Source: Mycogone perniciosa (taxonomy: Eukaryota; Ascomycota; Sordariomycetes; Hypocreales; Hypocreaceae). From it: 64,000 nt of DNA. The notes beneath the pieces are model-generated. The model saw only the letters and a list, made by a program, of their open reading frames with translations, ran no database searches and was not told where the DNA came from. Positions 26,389 to 37,250 of this stretch are shown here, in pieces. The position numbers and the translations under genes are program-made. The stretch covers positions 62,001 to 126,000 of the forward strand of contig JAOALB010000069.1 in assembly GCA_025331125.1 (NCBI GenBank). The letters run 5' to 3'. Positions within the stretch are counted from its first letter, which is position 1. Each line of letters starts with the position of its first letter.

Positions 26389-27843
26389 ATGCCCGATATT
26401 CGACCTTCAGCGACAAGGCGTCGTGGGTCGGTTTGGTTGAACTGGAAGACCATCCTCGCCTGCGTATTGGTTGCGATAATAGCCGGTCGCCAATTCAACA
26501 AGACACCATCAGCCAGCAAATCACCCCCTCAACGAGCAGTCCATGTGCCGCTTGTTAGAGATCTCAGGAACATATCTACAGCGCACGCTGTGACCAGACC
26601 AAATCCAGACATCGTCGGCACCAATCGAGATGAACCAGCTTACTCGTCCGCAGAGCTGTTTAGTCGCGTATCTCGGGCTTGGACTGCTCTAGCCCTAGAA
26701 TCAGAGGACAGGAACATGATCATAACCGACAAACCAATAGGCCCAGAGTCACGCAAAGTACTTCACCACTCCCTTAACGATCTGGACAATGTCAACGGTT
26801 CAGCTACGATGCCTTACAAAAACGGTCTTGTTGACGGAATCATCCGCGCATTCCAACAAGACCTCCATCTCGTGCTGCGGCCCGACGATGTGTGGCTCGC
26901 TATCATGGTGCAGTTTAGTTTGTACATCAACGGCCACGCCGAAGAAATGAGGGATGTCTTTGTCACACATCAAGGGAAGGAGGAACTTATCGCCAGACTG
27001 TCCGATATGACAATGGAAACTCTGGATGTTGAACTGGCCGCGAGGATATTCACGGGCCTGATCCAGCAGAATGTGGTCGAACATGATCTACAGCGATGGA
27101 TTTTACCAAGTTTTTCAACAACCACTGACAACGACGTGAGTGTGGCTTCGATGGTTATGATGGCAGCCATGAAGGATTACTTTGAATATACTGCAATTGG
27201 GGGTTGTGGATTCCCAAGCGTCACCCTGCTAGGAGAGAGAGCGGATTGGGTTGACCTCCTCGGGAGGGTGGAAAGGCTTGCTAAATATGGCGATGAGCTC
27301 GCCAACTGGAGCAAAATACTGGTCAAGGTGGTAGAGAAGATGATTGAGACTTACGACAAGCCTGACCACCAAACGACCAAGGACTTCTGGATGAGTGCAG
27401 TCCACCAAGCCGGGGCTGAGGGTTCAGGCCGGGGAATAATCTCCCTGTCCGGCTGGATCACAGCATTCAGCTATTGGGACGTTGACGGCAGCGAGATCAG
27501 ACAGCATACAGACGAGGAACTCGAGTCCGAGTCGTTTGGAAAGGAGGTGGACAGGAAGAGGCTCGTTATTGATGATATTTCCTTCCCGATCATCCGAGTG
27601 TCCCGGGTGCCACGAGCTGTTGCCCAGACGCCAGTCAAGTTTGTTGATATATCTTCTCGCACTTATTACAAGACCACAGTCGTTGCCGGCGGAATTGGAA
27701 TGACTACAACTGCGAGCGAGAAGGGGAAGGCGAGTGATACTTTCCAGCCACGCTCAGGTTGGTGGATGCTGCTCGACGAGTCTGGCCCTCTGGACGATGA
27801 GTCTTATATCAAGTATAGAAAGCTCATGGGGATGGACGACTAA
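26389..27843 (+). CDS. DUF4419 domain protein with N-terminal membrane anchor
   Basis: A single-exon gene of 484 residues. The frame is open from a GTG at 26371, but a fungal start needs ATG, so I take the first ATG at 26389. A short basic N-terminus is followed by one hydrophobic stretch (about residues 22-34), likely a signal anchor. The body matches my recollection of the DUF4419 family: the asp-gly-ile-ile-arg-ala-phe segment near residue 149, ArgProAspAspValTrpLeuAla, PheSerLeuTyrIleAsnGly and, near the C-terminus, LeuSerGlyTrpIleThrAlaPhe followed by TyrTrpAsp. The family is common in fungi and has no known biochemical role. It lies tail to tail with the giant gene at 28792. Confidence 0.85.
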   Translation: MPDIRPSATRRRGSVWLNWKTILACVLVAIIAGRQFNKTPSASKSPPQRAVHVPLVRDLRNISTAHAVTRPNPDIVGTNRDEPAYSSAELFSRVSRAWTALALESEDRNMIITDKPIGPESRKVLHHSLNDLDNVNGSATMPYKNGLVDGIIRAFQQDLHLVLRPDDVWLAIMVQFSLYINGHAEEMRDVFVTHQGKEELIARLSDMTMETLDVELAARIFTGLIQQNVVEHDLQRWILPSFSTTTDNDVSVASMVMMAAMKDYFEYTAIGGCGFPSVTLLGERADWVDLLGRVERLAKYGDELANWSKILVKVVEKMIETYDKPDHQTTKDFWMSAVHQAGAEGSGRGIISLSGWITAFSYWDVDGSEIRQHTDEELESESFGKEVDRKRLVIDDISFPIIRVSRVPRAVAQTPVKFVDISSRTYYKTTVVAGGIGMTTTASEKGKASDTFQPRSGWWMLLDESGPLDDESYIKYRKLMGMDD

Positions 27844-28791
27844 CTTAGAGGGAGTGGTATAATAGCTGTACTAGTTGATGTATGAGAGTGGTGGAGGAAC
27901 GAGATGAGGGACGTAAATAGACTCCTGTCTTCATATGCAAAAAGCCTTCTTTTCATTCATAACTATATTCCAGTGAAGCGGCCAAGAATAACGACCAGAC
28001 TAAAAGTTCCAATGCTACATGTGATTATTTTGGATCGCTTATTGGTCTGACACCCCTCATTACCATTGATGACTTTTATTAGTGTAGACAGACAGCTCTG
28101 TAGATCAGTCATTTTCTGATGGAACAAGCGATTTGTTAAGGAAAAGAGAAGGGAGAGAGCTAGATAATCTAATGCTAACCACAAGGCAGCTCGTGTGCTA
28201 TCAGTAAAACTGTCTGAATAAGCAATCATATATAACCTGTCTCCTGTATTGCGAGCACGGTTCTGTCTACACGCAGCCAAACACCGCGCGGAACCCGAAC
28301 TCGCCACTCATATCAGAGGATGGGATGATGGCGAACGCGACATTTTTGACAACCCAAAAGGAAAAGGGAACAACCAAGGATTGAAAAAAGTTCAACTTGA
28401 GCGAAATCGGAAGCAAATCCCAGCCTCCTCCTCTTCAATTGCACAGAGGCAGATCAAACAAACCAGATCGATATGGGAAAGGATTAAAGAATCGAATAAG
28501 TTTCTCTTTAGCCTCCGGAAAATAGATGAAGTCACAGGCTCCAAATAGAGCGACGAAGTCACAGAAGATCGTGAATCTGTGATACAAACAGAAACAGACA
28601 TTGATTGGTGAAGCCACTTAGATCACCCAGATGTCGCTGATACGCGCCTTGGTGTGTAGTGTGTAGCAATGTGAGCCATCCATAGCAACAAAAGCTATCC
28701 ACGTAAATGAGAGTAAGCAGTGGTAATTAAAGCTAGCTATGGAAATGTATGTAATTACAGTCCCCTTTTGTACTAGAAATGGACCTAATCA
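27844..28791. other. Convergent intergenic region
   Basis: It lies between the 3' ends of the DUF4419 gene (+) and the giant gene (-), so it should hold both terminators. Small overlapping frames at 28.2-28.6 kb look random (charged, low complexity, both strands). Nothing recognisable is present. Confidence 0.5.
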
Positions 28792-31700
28792 TTACCAAAT
28801 GGCCGACTCCGCCGTCTGCAATCCCGCAGCCGCCAGATTCGCAACCACCATTACTCCAATCGGAATCTGGCGAGAAAACTCGTCCTTGTCGTTGGCTGCC
28901 ACGGCATAAGAAATCCTGGAAATGTACGAAGCCATGTTCGTCACCTCCCCAATAATCGAAGCTGAGCGCTCTTTACTCTCCGGCTTTTCACTGAGTTCAT
29001 GGAAGTGCCAGCAAGATACGAAAAGCGCAGGAATCGTGAGAATAGAGTTGACAATAGCGCTGGTAGCTCGCCCGTCATTCACTGCCAGACCGGAGAGTAT
29101 GCTGGTAGAAGCACCCAGCTTATTCTGAACGGGGCCGCAGAACAGTATCTTGGCAGTAATAGAAACTACTGTTGTGACCTTTGATACGATGCCGACAGCG
29201 AGGTTTTCGACAGGGTCCTTTGGTACGAGAGCGTCAGCTCCGCCCTGCATAGCTGCCACAATGACACCCAGGATGGCAGAAGGGGTGGAGAAGGGGTTAT
29301 CTCCGGTGGGTGCCTCTACCTCAAAGGTAGTAACAAAATCTGAAACAAAGAGACAGAAGCCGGCGGTAGCGTGTCCCGTGATATAGATAGCCTTCTGCAA
29401 AGCTTGAGGTATGGTGATGCCAAACGGGGCTGGAGCCGGAGCTGCGCGGACCGCAAACCTGGAGGCTACTTGGGGATTCTGTGTGTGTCCAAAGAGTGAA
29501 ACCAGATTATTCCAATTCGATGCCTGGATGATGGCTGTAACGTGTTCATCATCCTTGAAAGGGGCATCACCCTCAGCAATCTTGTAGACCACCGTGTATC
29601 CCACTGCGGCAATCCACGTGAATAGATCAAGGAACGAAAGATCGGGGATCCCGATAAGGTTCAGAATGTCAGAGATGATGGGGATATGAATCTTGGAATC
29701 CAACAAGCCGATAGCCGTGCTAGCTACAGAAATGAGAATATCAACTAACGCATCGACAACTACCTGGACGGAAGACAGAAGGCCGTCAGCCAAGATGACC
29801 ACGAGTGCCTTGAGGAAGTCTCCAATGCTCATGGAACTGAACTTGCCGGCCAGTGTCTGTAGCTGTTGATAGACTGCTGATAGAACATGACCTTCCTTGG
29901 AGAGTGCCGTGAGAAGAGCATCAAAAAGGTCTTGGACGGCATCAGCGGAAGGGGCACCGCCGACTACAGTCAGGTCACCCGCGTTGTTCCGGAAGTGATG
30001 GGCGAGCAGCATCGATCCTGATGTATGTCCCTTGGCTGGGTTTTCACTGCTACCGCTAGGCGTATTCGCAGCCACGTCTCCAAGAGGCGACCAATCTGTA
30101 ATGCCCGCCAAATTGTTCAGTGTCTGCTCGGCAGCCGCGATATGCTGATCAAACTCAGTTTTCAGACTTCCAAGCTCGTCCACTTGGTGTTGGAGGAAAA
30201 GCTTGACGACATTGTGCAAGACGTTTTTGGTCCTTCGAATGTCGTCCCACTCAAAGAGAAACTCAACATAACGGATGAGTTCCTCGACTCCGGTCTTGAT
30301 GGCGCTGAAAACCCATTCAACGGCACCGACGACGGCATCCACAGTGTCCAGGATAGCGCGATAGACCTTGTCAGCGATCTTGGCGATAAAATGCCACGCG
30401 CCTGTGATGCCGTCCTTGATGATGTCAATGACAGATGTAACTCCCGATTTTAGCCATTGAAAGAGATCTCCGGCTGCCATAGAAATGTCGTGGCCCAAGT
30501 CCGATAGAACTGACGAAGCAGAGAACCTGGACGTTGGGACGACATGGGGATGGACAGATCGAGATGTCAGAGCACTGGTCGTTGCCGATGGCTTGCAATC
30601 TGTGTATATAGTCTGCAACGGGGACATATTTGAGGCAACCGATTTCAAGCTGTCGCTGGCCGTTGAAGTAGCAACGAGGGGTGTGTGACTGACCTGACCA
30701 ACAACACCGCCTGCCTTGGTCTGGGACGGGAAGCTGGCACCCCGAAGGGAGTCCTCGGAGTTGAGGCTCGTTAGCTTTTCGAAAGATTTATCCATCGGGC
30801 TGATGACGGTGCTCTGAACGCTGTTTGGAATAGTCACGGTAAGCTTGGCGGCAGTCAAATCAGAGGTTGCCTCAACAACTGTCACCGAGCCCGTTGAGTC
30901 TGTGATGACATCGATCGGAGTTTGGCTCAGAACGTAGTAGAGGCCGTTTATGTAGACTGGCGCGCGGTCATCTGCCGAGATCGAAAGCTTGAGATCACGA
31001 ACAGGCTGGTTCTCTTTCGAGGCGTGAATCGTGGTCGTGTACGACTTGAAGGCGATCGGTTGCTGCTTTTGTTGCGCTGCGACCTTGATCTCTTGCGGCC
31101 GCCAAACCTTTGCGGAAGTGTTGGTGGCCTGAATCATCTGGAACAGCTTTCCACCCCCAGAGGCAAAAATGGTGTTGCCTCCGTCAGTCTTATTGATGTA
31201 TGCAGATATGCGCTCAATTCCAGTCAAGATGGGGACTGGGCTGCTCCAAGATCCCGGCACGTTCAACTGAGTAGTTGGACATGACAGATAATAGACCTCA
31301 TCGCTGCCATTCTTACCCCAAAGTGTTGTGATACCGTTACTTGTCATGCCCAAGAGCGTGTCAGTTCCAGAGAGGAAGCTGTTGGTGGTTACGGCAACGC
31401 CCGTAGCGCCGTCAGTCTGAGCATCTGCTGCGAAACGGTAGAGTGTCGAACCACCGATGGCGAAGAGATCTGTCGTTCCGTATAGGGTCGAATTCGTCTG
31501 ATCCGCGTAGCGGGTGGTAACGATAGCAGACGGCAGAGCGCCACCAGGTAGACCAAGCCGCGTTGGAAGCGGAGGCCCTGATCCAAAGGCATTGGTTATA
31601 GGAACGTAGACAAGCTGAGGAGCTCCGGCGCTTCTTCCTGATGTGTAGACACCATCAACATAACTTCTCGTCTTCCGACCAACGCAGCTCTGGTAACTCC

Positions 31701-34134
31701 CTTGCTCAATGTCAACTGGGACGTCATGCTTCACCCAGTAACTTCCAGTCGATCGGGACAGGTCGATGTAGTAACGTGCAATGTCTTTGTTCGTCGAAAT
31801 TGCTGCAGACCGGTCCACATCAACTATGAGGTATTGGCTGTGACTGGATGTCTCAGCGAACAAAGCACCTGCAATGGTAATGGATCTCCCGCTTTCGCCA
31901 ATAGCATCAAACGGGATATTATTCCATGTTGGCTTTGAAAGCCAAGTGGTATCATGGGCATAATTGGAAACTGAGATAAAGAGACTGTCGCTGCCTCCAG
32001 AGGAAACCGCCAAGGCGATTCCGATGGTACCATCGAGAGCGCTCTGCCCAACATCAAAGGTTCTGACCTTTGCATCCGTTGCTCCAGGGAACTTTTCTCT
32101 GATCAGCGCCGTAGAAAGATCAATGACCTCCCATCCAGTCTTGGACGTGCCACTCTGTTCTTGGATGGCGTGGAACACCCCGGAGGAATCGATGGCGAAC
32201 AACAGAGAGTGGCCATCGGTGGTCTGAACAGCCTCGAACTTGCTCGTTGGAGAGACAATCTCTCCTTGAATGTAGTTCTGCATCAACTCGGTCGAGTAAT
32301 CCAAGGACACAGCTGGTGCCGGTGGTGCTGCCACGACAAACGGCTGGACTGACACGGCGTCGAATTCAACATCTACAGCGTCATCTTGCATGTCAGCTGC
32401 GGCAAACTGCGAGGTAGGATCGACGTAGGTGATGCCGCACACCAAGTCCTGGTTGTTGGAGAACGCAGCGGACTTGTATGTGAAGACCTTGGAGCCAGGG
32501 AAGATGAAGTTAGATAACTGATTAAATGGGATGTCCTTCAGTCCAGGGTCTTCCATTTTGGTCATCAAGCTCTTAAATGTGTTGACTATGCTGTTGATAT
32601 CGGTGAAAAAGTTCTCGAAGGCGTTCACATCTGGGCTTTCCGACTTGTCGTCGGTCGTAGAGTTAGTCTGCGTCAGCTGCAGCCCACCAGTTTGGTCCAC
32701 CGAAATGGTGTACGTGGTTGTGATCGTCTTGTTGTAGGCATTCAAAGATTCGCTTGTAGATAAAGCTGTGACGTGCATGTACACAAGACTATGTTGTGTA
32801 ACAGTAATTGTCGAGCCGGAGAAAGTAACGTCTAAAGTGTAGGTGGGCTGGATCTTAATATAACCGTATGCTGCCGCATCCCGGTCATCGGCCTGAGCAG
32901 TAGTTGTATATTCGATATGGATGACGTTAGGACCATTCGGCGTAACAGTAACCGTTTGAGGGCGTTGACCTGCAATTGCTGAGACATGATAGTTAACCGA
33001 CAACCACCAATGGGCTGTAACGGAACATTGCGGCAGGACGCAGCAGTTATAGGTATAGGGGAGCAACTCGTTCATGATGTAGGTAGCAATAGCATTCCTA
33101 TTGATGGCAATGATGCCGCTCTCCGAATCGATTTCATTGGGAAGCACCCAGTTCCAGTTGAAGCTTGCCGCTCCAGGCAGTGGGTGGTTATCAGCCGCGC
33201 AGAGGTAGTCAAGCGTGGTGACTGACTTTTGGAGATCTGTTGGGCTCTGAATCACCACACCATTGCTATCCTTGAGCTGCGAGACCTGCCGCTCGAAACT
33301 GGTCAAATGCAGAGGTGATGGATCAGCGCCATTGATCGACGCCATGACTGAAACAAGAGGGAAGCCATGCTCTTTCGCGCTATTACTGTAAATTGACAGG
33401 AATGACTTCTGTAAGACGGCCTGGGCATTAGAACCTGGTGGTATGCCCGCAATGGTGGGCACAGTCTGAAGTACGGCGTGGTCCAGGTCGAATAGCAATT
33501 GCTGTAGACTGAAGGCATAGGATCCTAGTTGCGAAAGTTGGCGCTTCAACTGGTTCTTCTCGGCCAGGTGATTGTTGAAGTACGGCGTGTTGAGTTGTTT
33601 GTCCAGATCCGCAATGACAAGGTTGACTCTTGTGTTGAAATACCACGGTTGGCCCGATGGCTGCTTCCAGATATTCCAAGTTCCAGGGTTGCCCCATCCA
33701 CCTGGGTTGTTTTGGATGACGGTAAACTCAGAACAAAACAGATTGAATTCCACGTTGTTGGCGCTGTCCCCCAGAGTGACGATGTTAGGCAAGTCTTTAG
33801 GGAGCACTCCAGGAGGCAGTCCTATTTGCAACTTGATGCCGACGACGAAAAGAGCCTTTGTTAGGGCTGTAATCCGAGGGTCATCATAAGAGACACCATC
33901 AGGAATCTCAAAAGGGTTCACCCCTCCAGTTTTTAGGAGCAGGTCGCTCAGGCTGATCTGCGAAGAGGGAGATCCAGTTGTGGGATCAACTAGGAAGCAA
34001 ATGTACTCAACCGGCTGATTACCTTCATTGAGGAAAGTCAACAAGCCAGAATTGATACTTGCCTGGGTAGTCGACACGACGAAATCGTATCCGTACTTGG
34101 GACTGGACAGATACGAGCTGCTCGCCGACGCCAT
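28792..34134 (-). CDS. Giant intronless protein (1,780 aa), N-terminal TULIP/P47-like, beta-propeller-like middle, helical C-terminus
   Basis: One uninterrupted frame, start ATG at 34134 in a good context (ccaaccATGG). There is no signal peptide. The first ~60 residues (TyrGlyTyrAspPheVal...SerIleAsn) recall the opening of bacterial P47/TULIP lipid-binding proteins; residues to about 600 are rich in beta strands. Residues about 638-1010 look like a beta-propeller: repeated strands with short aromatic units such as thr-leu-tyr-arg-phe and gly-lys-leu-phe-gln. About 1030-1100 is Ig-like. From about 1215 amphipathic helices follow, with PheGluTrpAspAspIleArgArg near 1310, then hydrophobic stretches near 1435-1480 and 1600-1720 that could enter membranes. 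No catalytic motif is seen. Function unknown; lipid binding or membrane insertion is inference. The lack of introns over 5.3 kb contrasts with most neighbours and may point to acquisition from bacteria. Confidence 0.85.
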   Translation of the reverse strand: MASASSSYLSSPKYGYDFVVSTTQASINSGLLTFLNEGNQPVEYICFLVDPTTGSPSSQISLSDLLLKTGGVNPFEIPDGVSYDDPRITALTKALFVVGIKLQIGLPPGVLPKDLPNIVTLGDSANNVEFNLFCSEFTVIQNNPGGWGNPGTWNIWKQPSGQPWYFNTRVNLVIADLDKQLNTPYFNNHLAEKNQLKRQLSQLGSYAFSLQQLLFDLDHAVLQTVPTIAGIPPGSNAQAVLQKSFLSIYSNSAKEHGFPLVSVMASINGADPSPLHLTSFERQVSQLKDSNGVVIQSPTDLQKSVTTLDYLCAADNHPLPGAASFNWNWVLPNEIDSESGIIAINRNAIATYIMNELLPYTYNCCVLPQCSVTAHWWLSVNYHVSAIAGQRPQTVTVTPNGPNVIHIEYTTTAQADDRDAAAYGYIKIQPTYTLDVTFSGSTITVTQHSLVYMHVTALSTSESLNAYNKTITTTYTISVDQTGGLQLTQTNSTTDDKSESPDVNAFENFFTDINSIVNTFKSLMTKMEDPGLKDIPFNQLSNFIFPGSKVFTYKSAAFSNNQDLVCGITYVDPTSQFAAADMQDDAVDVEFDAVSVQPFVVAAPPAPAVSLDYSTELMQNYIQGEIVSPTSKFEAVQTTDGHSLLFAIDSSGVFHAIQEQSGTSKTGWEVIDLSTALIREKFPGATDAKVRTFDVGQSALDGTIGIALAVSSGGSDSLFISVSNYAHDTTWLSKPTWNNIPFDAIGESGRSITIAGALFAETSSHSQYLIVDVDRSAAISTNKDIARYYIDLSRSTGSYWVKHDVPVDIEQGSYQSCVGRKTRSYVDGVYTSGRSAGAPQLVYVPITNAFGSGPPLPTRLGLPGGALPSAIVTTRYADQTNSTLYGTTDLFAIGGSTLYRFAADAQTDGATGVAVTTNSFLSGTDTLLGMTSNGITTLWGKNGSDEVYYLSCPTTQLNVPGSWSSPVPILTGIERISAYINKTDGGNTIFASGGGKLFQMIQATNTSAKVWRPQEIKVAAQQKQQPIAFKSYTTTIHASKENQPVRDLKLSISADDRAPVYINGLYYVLSQTPIDVITDSTGSVTVVEATSDLTAAKLTVTIPNSVQSTVISPMDKSFEKLTSLNSEDSLRGASFPSQTKAGGVVGQVSHTPLVATSTASDSLKSVASNMSPLQTIYTDCKPSATTSALTSRSVHPHVVPTSRFSASSVLSDLGHDISMAAGDLFQWLKSGVTSVIDIIKDGITGAWHFIAKIADKVYRAILDTVDAVVGAVEWVFSAIKTGVEELIRYVEFLFEWDDIRRTKNVLHNVVKLFLQHQVDELGSLKTEFDQHIAAAEQTLNNLAGITDWSPLGDVAANTPSGSSENPAKGHTSGSMLLAHHFRNNAGDLTVVGGAPSADAVQDLFDALLTALSKEGHVLSAVYQQLQTLAGKFSSMSIGDFLKALVVILADGLLSSVQVVVDALVDILISVASTAIGLLDSKIHIPIISDILNLIGIPDLSFLDLFTWIAAVGYTVVYKIAEGDAPFKDDEHVTAIIQASNWNNLVSLFGHTQNPQVASRFAVRAAPAPAPFGITIPQALQKAIYITGHATAGFCLFVSDFVTTFEVEAPTGDNPFSTPSAILGVIVAAMQGGADALVPKDPVENLAVGIVSKVTTVVSITAKILFCGPVQNKLGASTSILSGLAVNDGRATSAIVNSILTIPALFVSCWHFHELSEKPESKERSASIIGEVTNMASYISRISYAVAANDKDEFSRQIPIGVMVVANLAAAGLQTAESAIW

Positions 34135-36449
34135 GGTTGGTGCTTCTTAATGAGTAAGTTGTTATGGAGATGTAAACTTGTAAAAGATGCTGAAGTTGTA
34201 AGGCTTGGAGGAAAGAATAACTACAGTCGTCAAGCCGATCAGGCACCCTTAAATAGTTTTACGACGGATGGGGACAACAAATGACTGAGAGAACCTTGAT
34301 GGAGGGAAAACAGTACAATAAAATATACATACTGGGCCCTCACAGCAAATAGGTCTGAGATTGCAGGTATCTTTTTCGTAGTTGTCCCGTCTAAACCTCA
34401 ACAAACATACGTAACTGGCCATTGAGGGGTATGTTGCAATCTGACGTGCACGGAGACTCCTCGTGTATGTAGGTAGGACGAGAATCACGACATGCAGAAG
34501 CCTAATCTCAGGAGCAGGAGGCGGGTCACGGGTCGCGGGAAAGGCCGACATGCATGATGAATGCTTGGCTGTGCGGAGTCACATCCTAGGCATTCGATGT
34601 AAGTTTAAACGACTCAATGAATCAATCGTATACAAAGGGTCTATAGATAGAGGCAAACGAGCACCGAGTTACTCTAATGGACAAGTCAAAGCGGAATTAG
34701 ATATACTTTATACAACCACTAAATTCTGCGACATTCTAGGCCTCATCACCCTTGATCGGAACATGCGTGACTCTCGCCACCTCTCCTATATGGCCGAAGT
34801 TGAAGAGGGGTAAGAACTCAGGTTGCATCGCATTGCAATTCTTGCCACAGGCCTGCAGACATGAAGGTGTAGCAATATGCGTACATCCCTGCTGACAGGC
34901 CGCGGCTGTTATGCATAAACTATGTATAACTTCCTGCTCGATTAGGACTATTACGATAGGAAAATTCGCCCAAATTGGTCATGAACGTATTGCTTATGGA
35001 TTAATGCCTACTGTCTGTAACTCAGTGGTATATACGGAATAGAGGTAGATGGAATATCTCCCGTGTGCTGGTCGTGGCTCTGAAGGTCGTTTCTCAAGAT
35101 ATTTATGCATGCGTTACTAATATCACAAATGCGGAGTAGGGAGCAGTTGGAATGGAGCTGGCGGCAAAGGACATTATCAGTTGCCGGGGTTTCCTCTCAC
35201 GCCCTGTTTCCGTGGTTCTATTTGCCGTTTGGCTTAGATCAAGTGGAGAATCTATACTTCCAGCCCAATCTACTTCTTATTTTTGGCCTTGGCGCGATTT
35301 CCTCTAGAGTTTGGGGTTGGATATTAATGCCCCCCCAGACAATAGCATATGCATTACCACAAATACTCATTTTAATGGTCAGTTAGATGCTTGGCATCCC
35401 TCGGCTCGCCCTTCTAGGGACCGACTGAGTCCCAACGATCCATATCGAATATTACTACCCGTTATTAGCGTATACCTTCAGGGACACCAACTAAAAGGAC
35501 CTCGCATTAGTCCTTTTAGTTCGTATCCCCAAAGGTACACACCATCGGGTAGTATGCAACTCTTTCTCAGGCTGATGACAGGGACAAAAGGTTATACTAT
35601 TATGTACTACTCCGCACACGGTACTAATACTATTATCAAAATCGTGGCTTTCTCAGTCAATCGAACTCCAGCCTAGTCGGCCCCAGAAGGGCAAGCCGAC
35701 GCAAACAACAAAGCTGATCAAACTTGGCAGGCGAGGATCTCAGTGCGGGGTCAGAGGGGTTCTTTAACACGTCGTTCTTCGCCTTCATAGGAGAAATTGG
35801 ATACAGTATGAAGTAGTAGTACCCTGTCCGGCCTGGAACAGAGATTTGATTTGACCAATGACTCTTATGTGAGCATTATCAGGGAAAGATAGATTGGCTA
35901 TTACGCTGTACTGTAACATTTTATTGAGATTTAGTAAACGGCACATTCCCTTCATAGTGTCTGCTATTAAGCTGTCCGTAACCTAGGAATCCGCTTTCCG
36001 ATGTCCAAGGTAAAAAAAGGAAAAAGAAAAATGAGAATGATTTTAAATTCATACGAATAATATAAGGGAATTCAAAAGTGAAACAAAACTATTGTTCTCT
36101 ATCGAATAAATCCTTTCTGTTTTACTAGTACGAGTATTGGTATTTTATTTATATGAGATCCACCTCGCCACGCTGGACTGACTATCAATAAGCTGTGGCT
36201 TATCACCATCGCCAACTTCCCCTTCTCACTCCTGCAATATCCTGGAGGCTGTTTCTCTGTTTCTTTTTTCTCATTCTCTTTGTATTCTTCTCCAACGTCA
36301 GGATCTCAATTGCTGTTACCCGTCCGGTCCATCCCTTCGCTGCGGCTTGACCATCGCTGCCATCTTGATCACCTTTCTCCATATCTATCTTTCCGTCCGG
36401 ACTTTATCGACGGCGAGAACAACTGTTTAAACTGAGGACAAAGATAGGG
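34135..36449. other. Long intergenic region upstream of the giant gene
   Basis: About 2.3 kb with only short, overlapping frames of no recognisable family (longest 121 codons at 35311-35676). The first few hundred bases are presumably the giant gene's promoter. It contains the hairpin at 35489-35521 and a pyrimidine-rich stretch near 36220-36300. Confidence 0.5.
35489..35521. repeat. Perfect 12-base inverted repeat (hairpin)
   Basis: Arms AACTAAAAGGAC (35489-35500) and GTCCTTTTAGTT (35510-35521) are exact reverse complements around a 9-base loop. It is not next to any supported gene end, so I do not call it a terminator. It could be a protein-binding site or the centre of a small palindromic element. 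Confidence 0.75.
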
Positions 36450-36450
36450 G

Positions 36451-36640
36451 TTGGTCCATGATATGGTCGATTCATATACACTTGTTGCTTTGGCTTCCTT
36501 TGGCCACCAGCAAGGCGACCTGAAGCTTGATGACTTCCACATCGTTGGTGACAAGATAGTTGTTGTAGATCTTGAGCCAATAAGTAATGAAATCTTTCAT
36601 CCAATGGACAATACTCGAAAAATCGGGAGAATCTAAAAGA
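36451..36640 (+). pseudogene. Protein kinase-like gene fragment
   Basis: One frame reads HisGlnGlnGly-AspLeuLysLeuAspAspPheHisIleVal-GlyAspLysIleValValValAspLeuGlu. This resembles the catalytic-loop-to-DFG stretch of a fungal kinase-like family (HisGlyAspLeu...Asn, then AspLeuGlu). The HisGly of the loop appears deleted, the usual Asn is Asp, and the frame ends 61 codons after its first ATG. No upstream lobe is found. I read it as a relic; a chance resemblance is possible given the short length. Confidence 0.4.
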
Positions 36641-37250
36641 TGGATGGACTGATTTCTAAGAGGTACCTTCCTTTGGTCTTCTTTGATTATATAAAGCAAT
36701 ACCAAATACCCAATCCCATTCTATACCGGGCGGTGTTTGCTATTGGTTATAATATTTGACTGCATCGACTTGACACCACCAAATGGCCAACCAGTGGGAT
36801 GATGAGGCTCTACATTGTAGCCGCTAGCTATTAGCAGGATCCCTATCCACACCCTCAGGTGATATTGTTTCTCTATGCCCGTGGGCTGTATGAAGAAGAG
36901 TTTTGTCATCAAAAGATATACCTTGAGCGAGTTGCATCATCCAATTGGGTTGGCTTGTGGCGGTCGGACATAGCCTGAGTGGCTGCATCTGTATTGATCA
37001 AGCGAATGGGAGCAGAAAGAAGCATGAAGCTTGCAGCTTGCAGCTACAAGGACGGCTAGTTTCTCACTTACAATGGTTTTGAAGAAAACGTCCACGAGGT
37101 CTGGTTGGGAACACGAGCTATTACGATAGCTGACGCACGCGATATATATTGGCCTTATACGATGGAGGTTTGCTTCGATACAAACATTTCAAGATGTCAT
37201 TCTTCCCTATAAATTTCTTATTAATGCCCTTTCCCCATGGAGATGTAGGC
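36641..37250. other. Intergenic region, nothing recognised
   Basis: Between the kinase-like relic and the 3' end of the GMC/hydrolase gene. Short frames on the minus strand overlap and carry no motif. It presumably includes the 3' UTR of the minus-strand gene. Confidence 0.45.

Noticed and set aside
30025..30453. 142-codon plus-strand frame inside the giant gene
   Set aside because: Opposite-strand shadow of a well-supported coding region.
35105..35676. Two overlapping frames of 93 and 121 codons
   Set aside because: No family resemblance, and the hairpin lies within; not supported as a gene.
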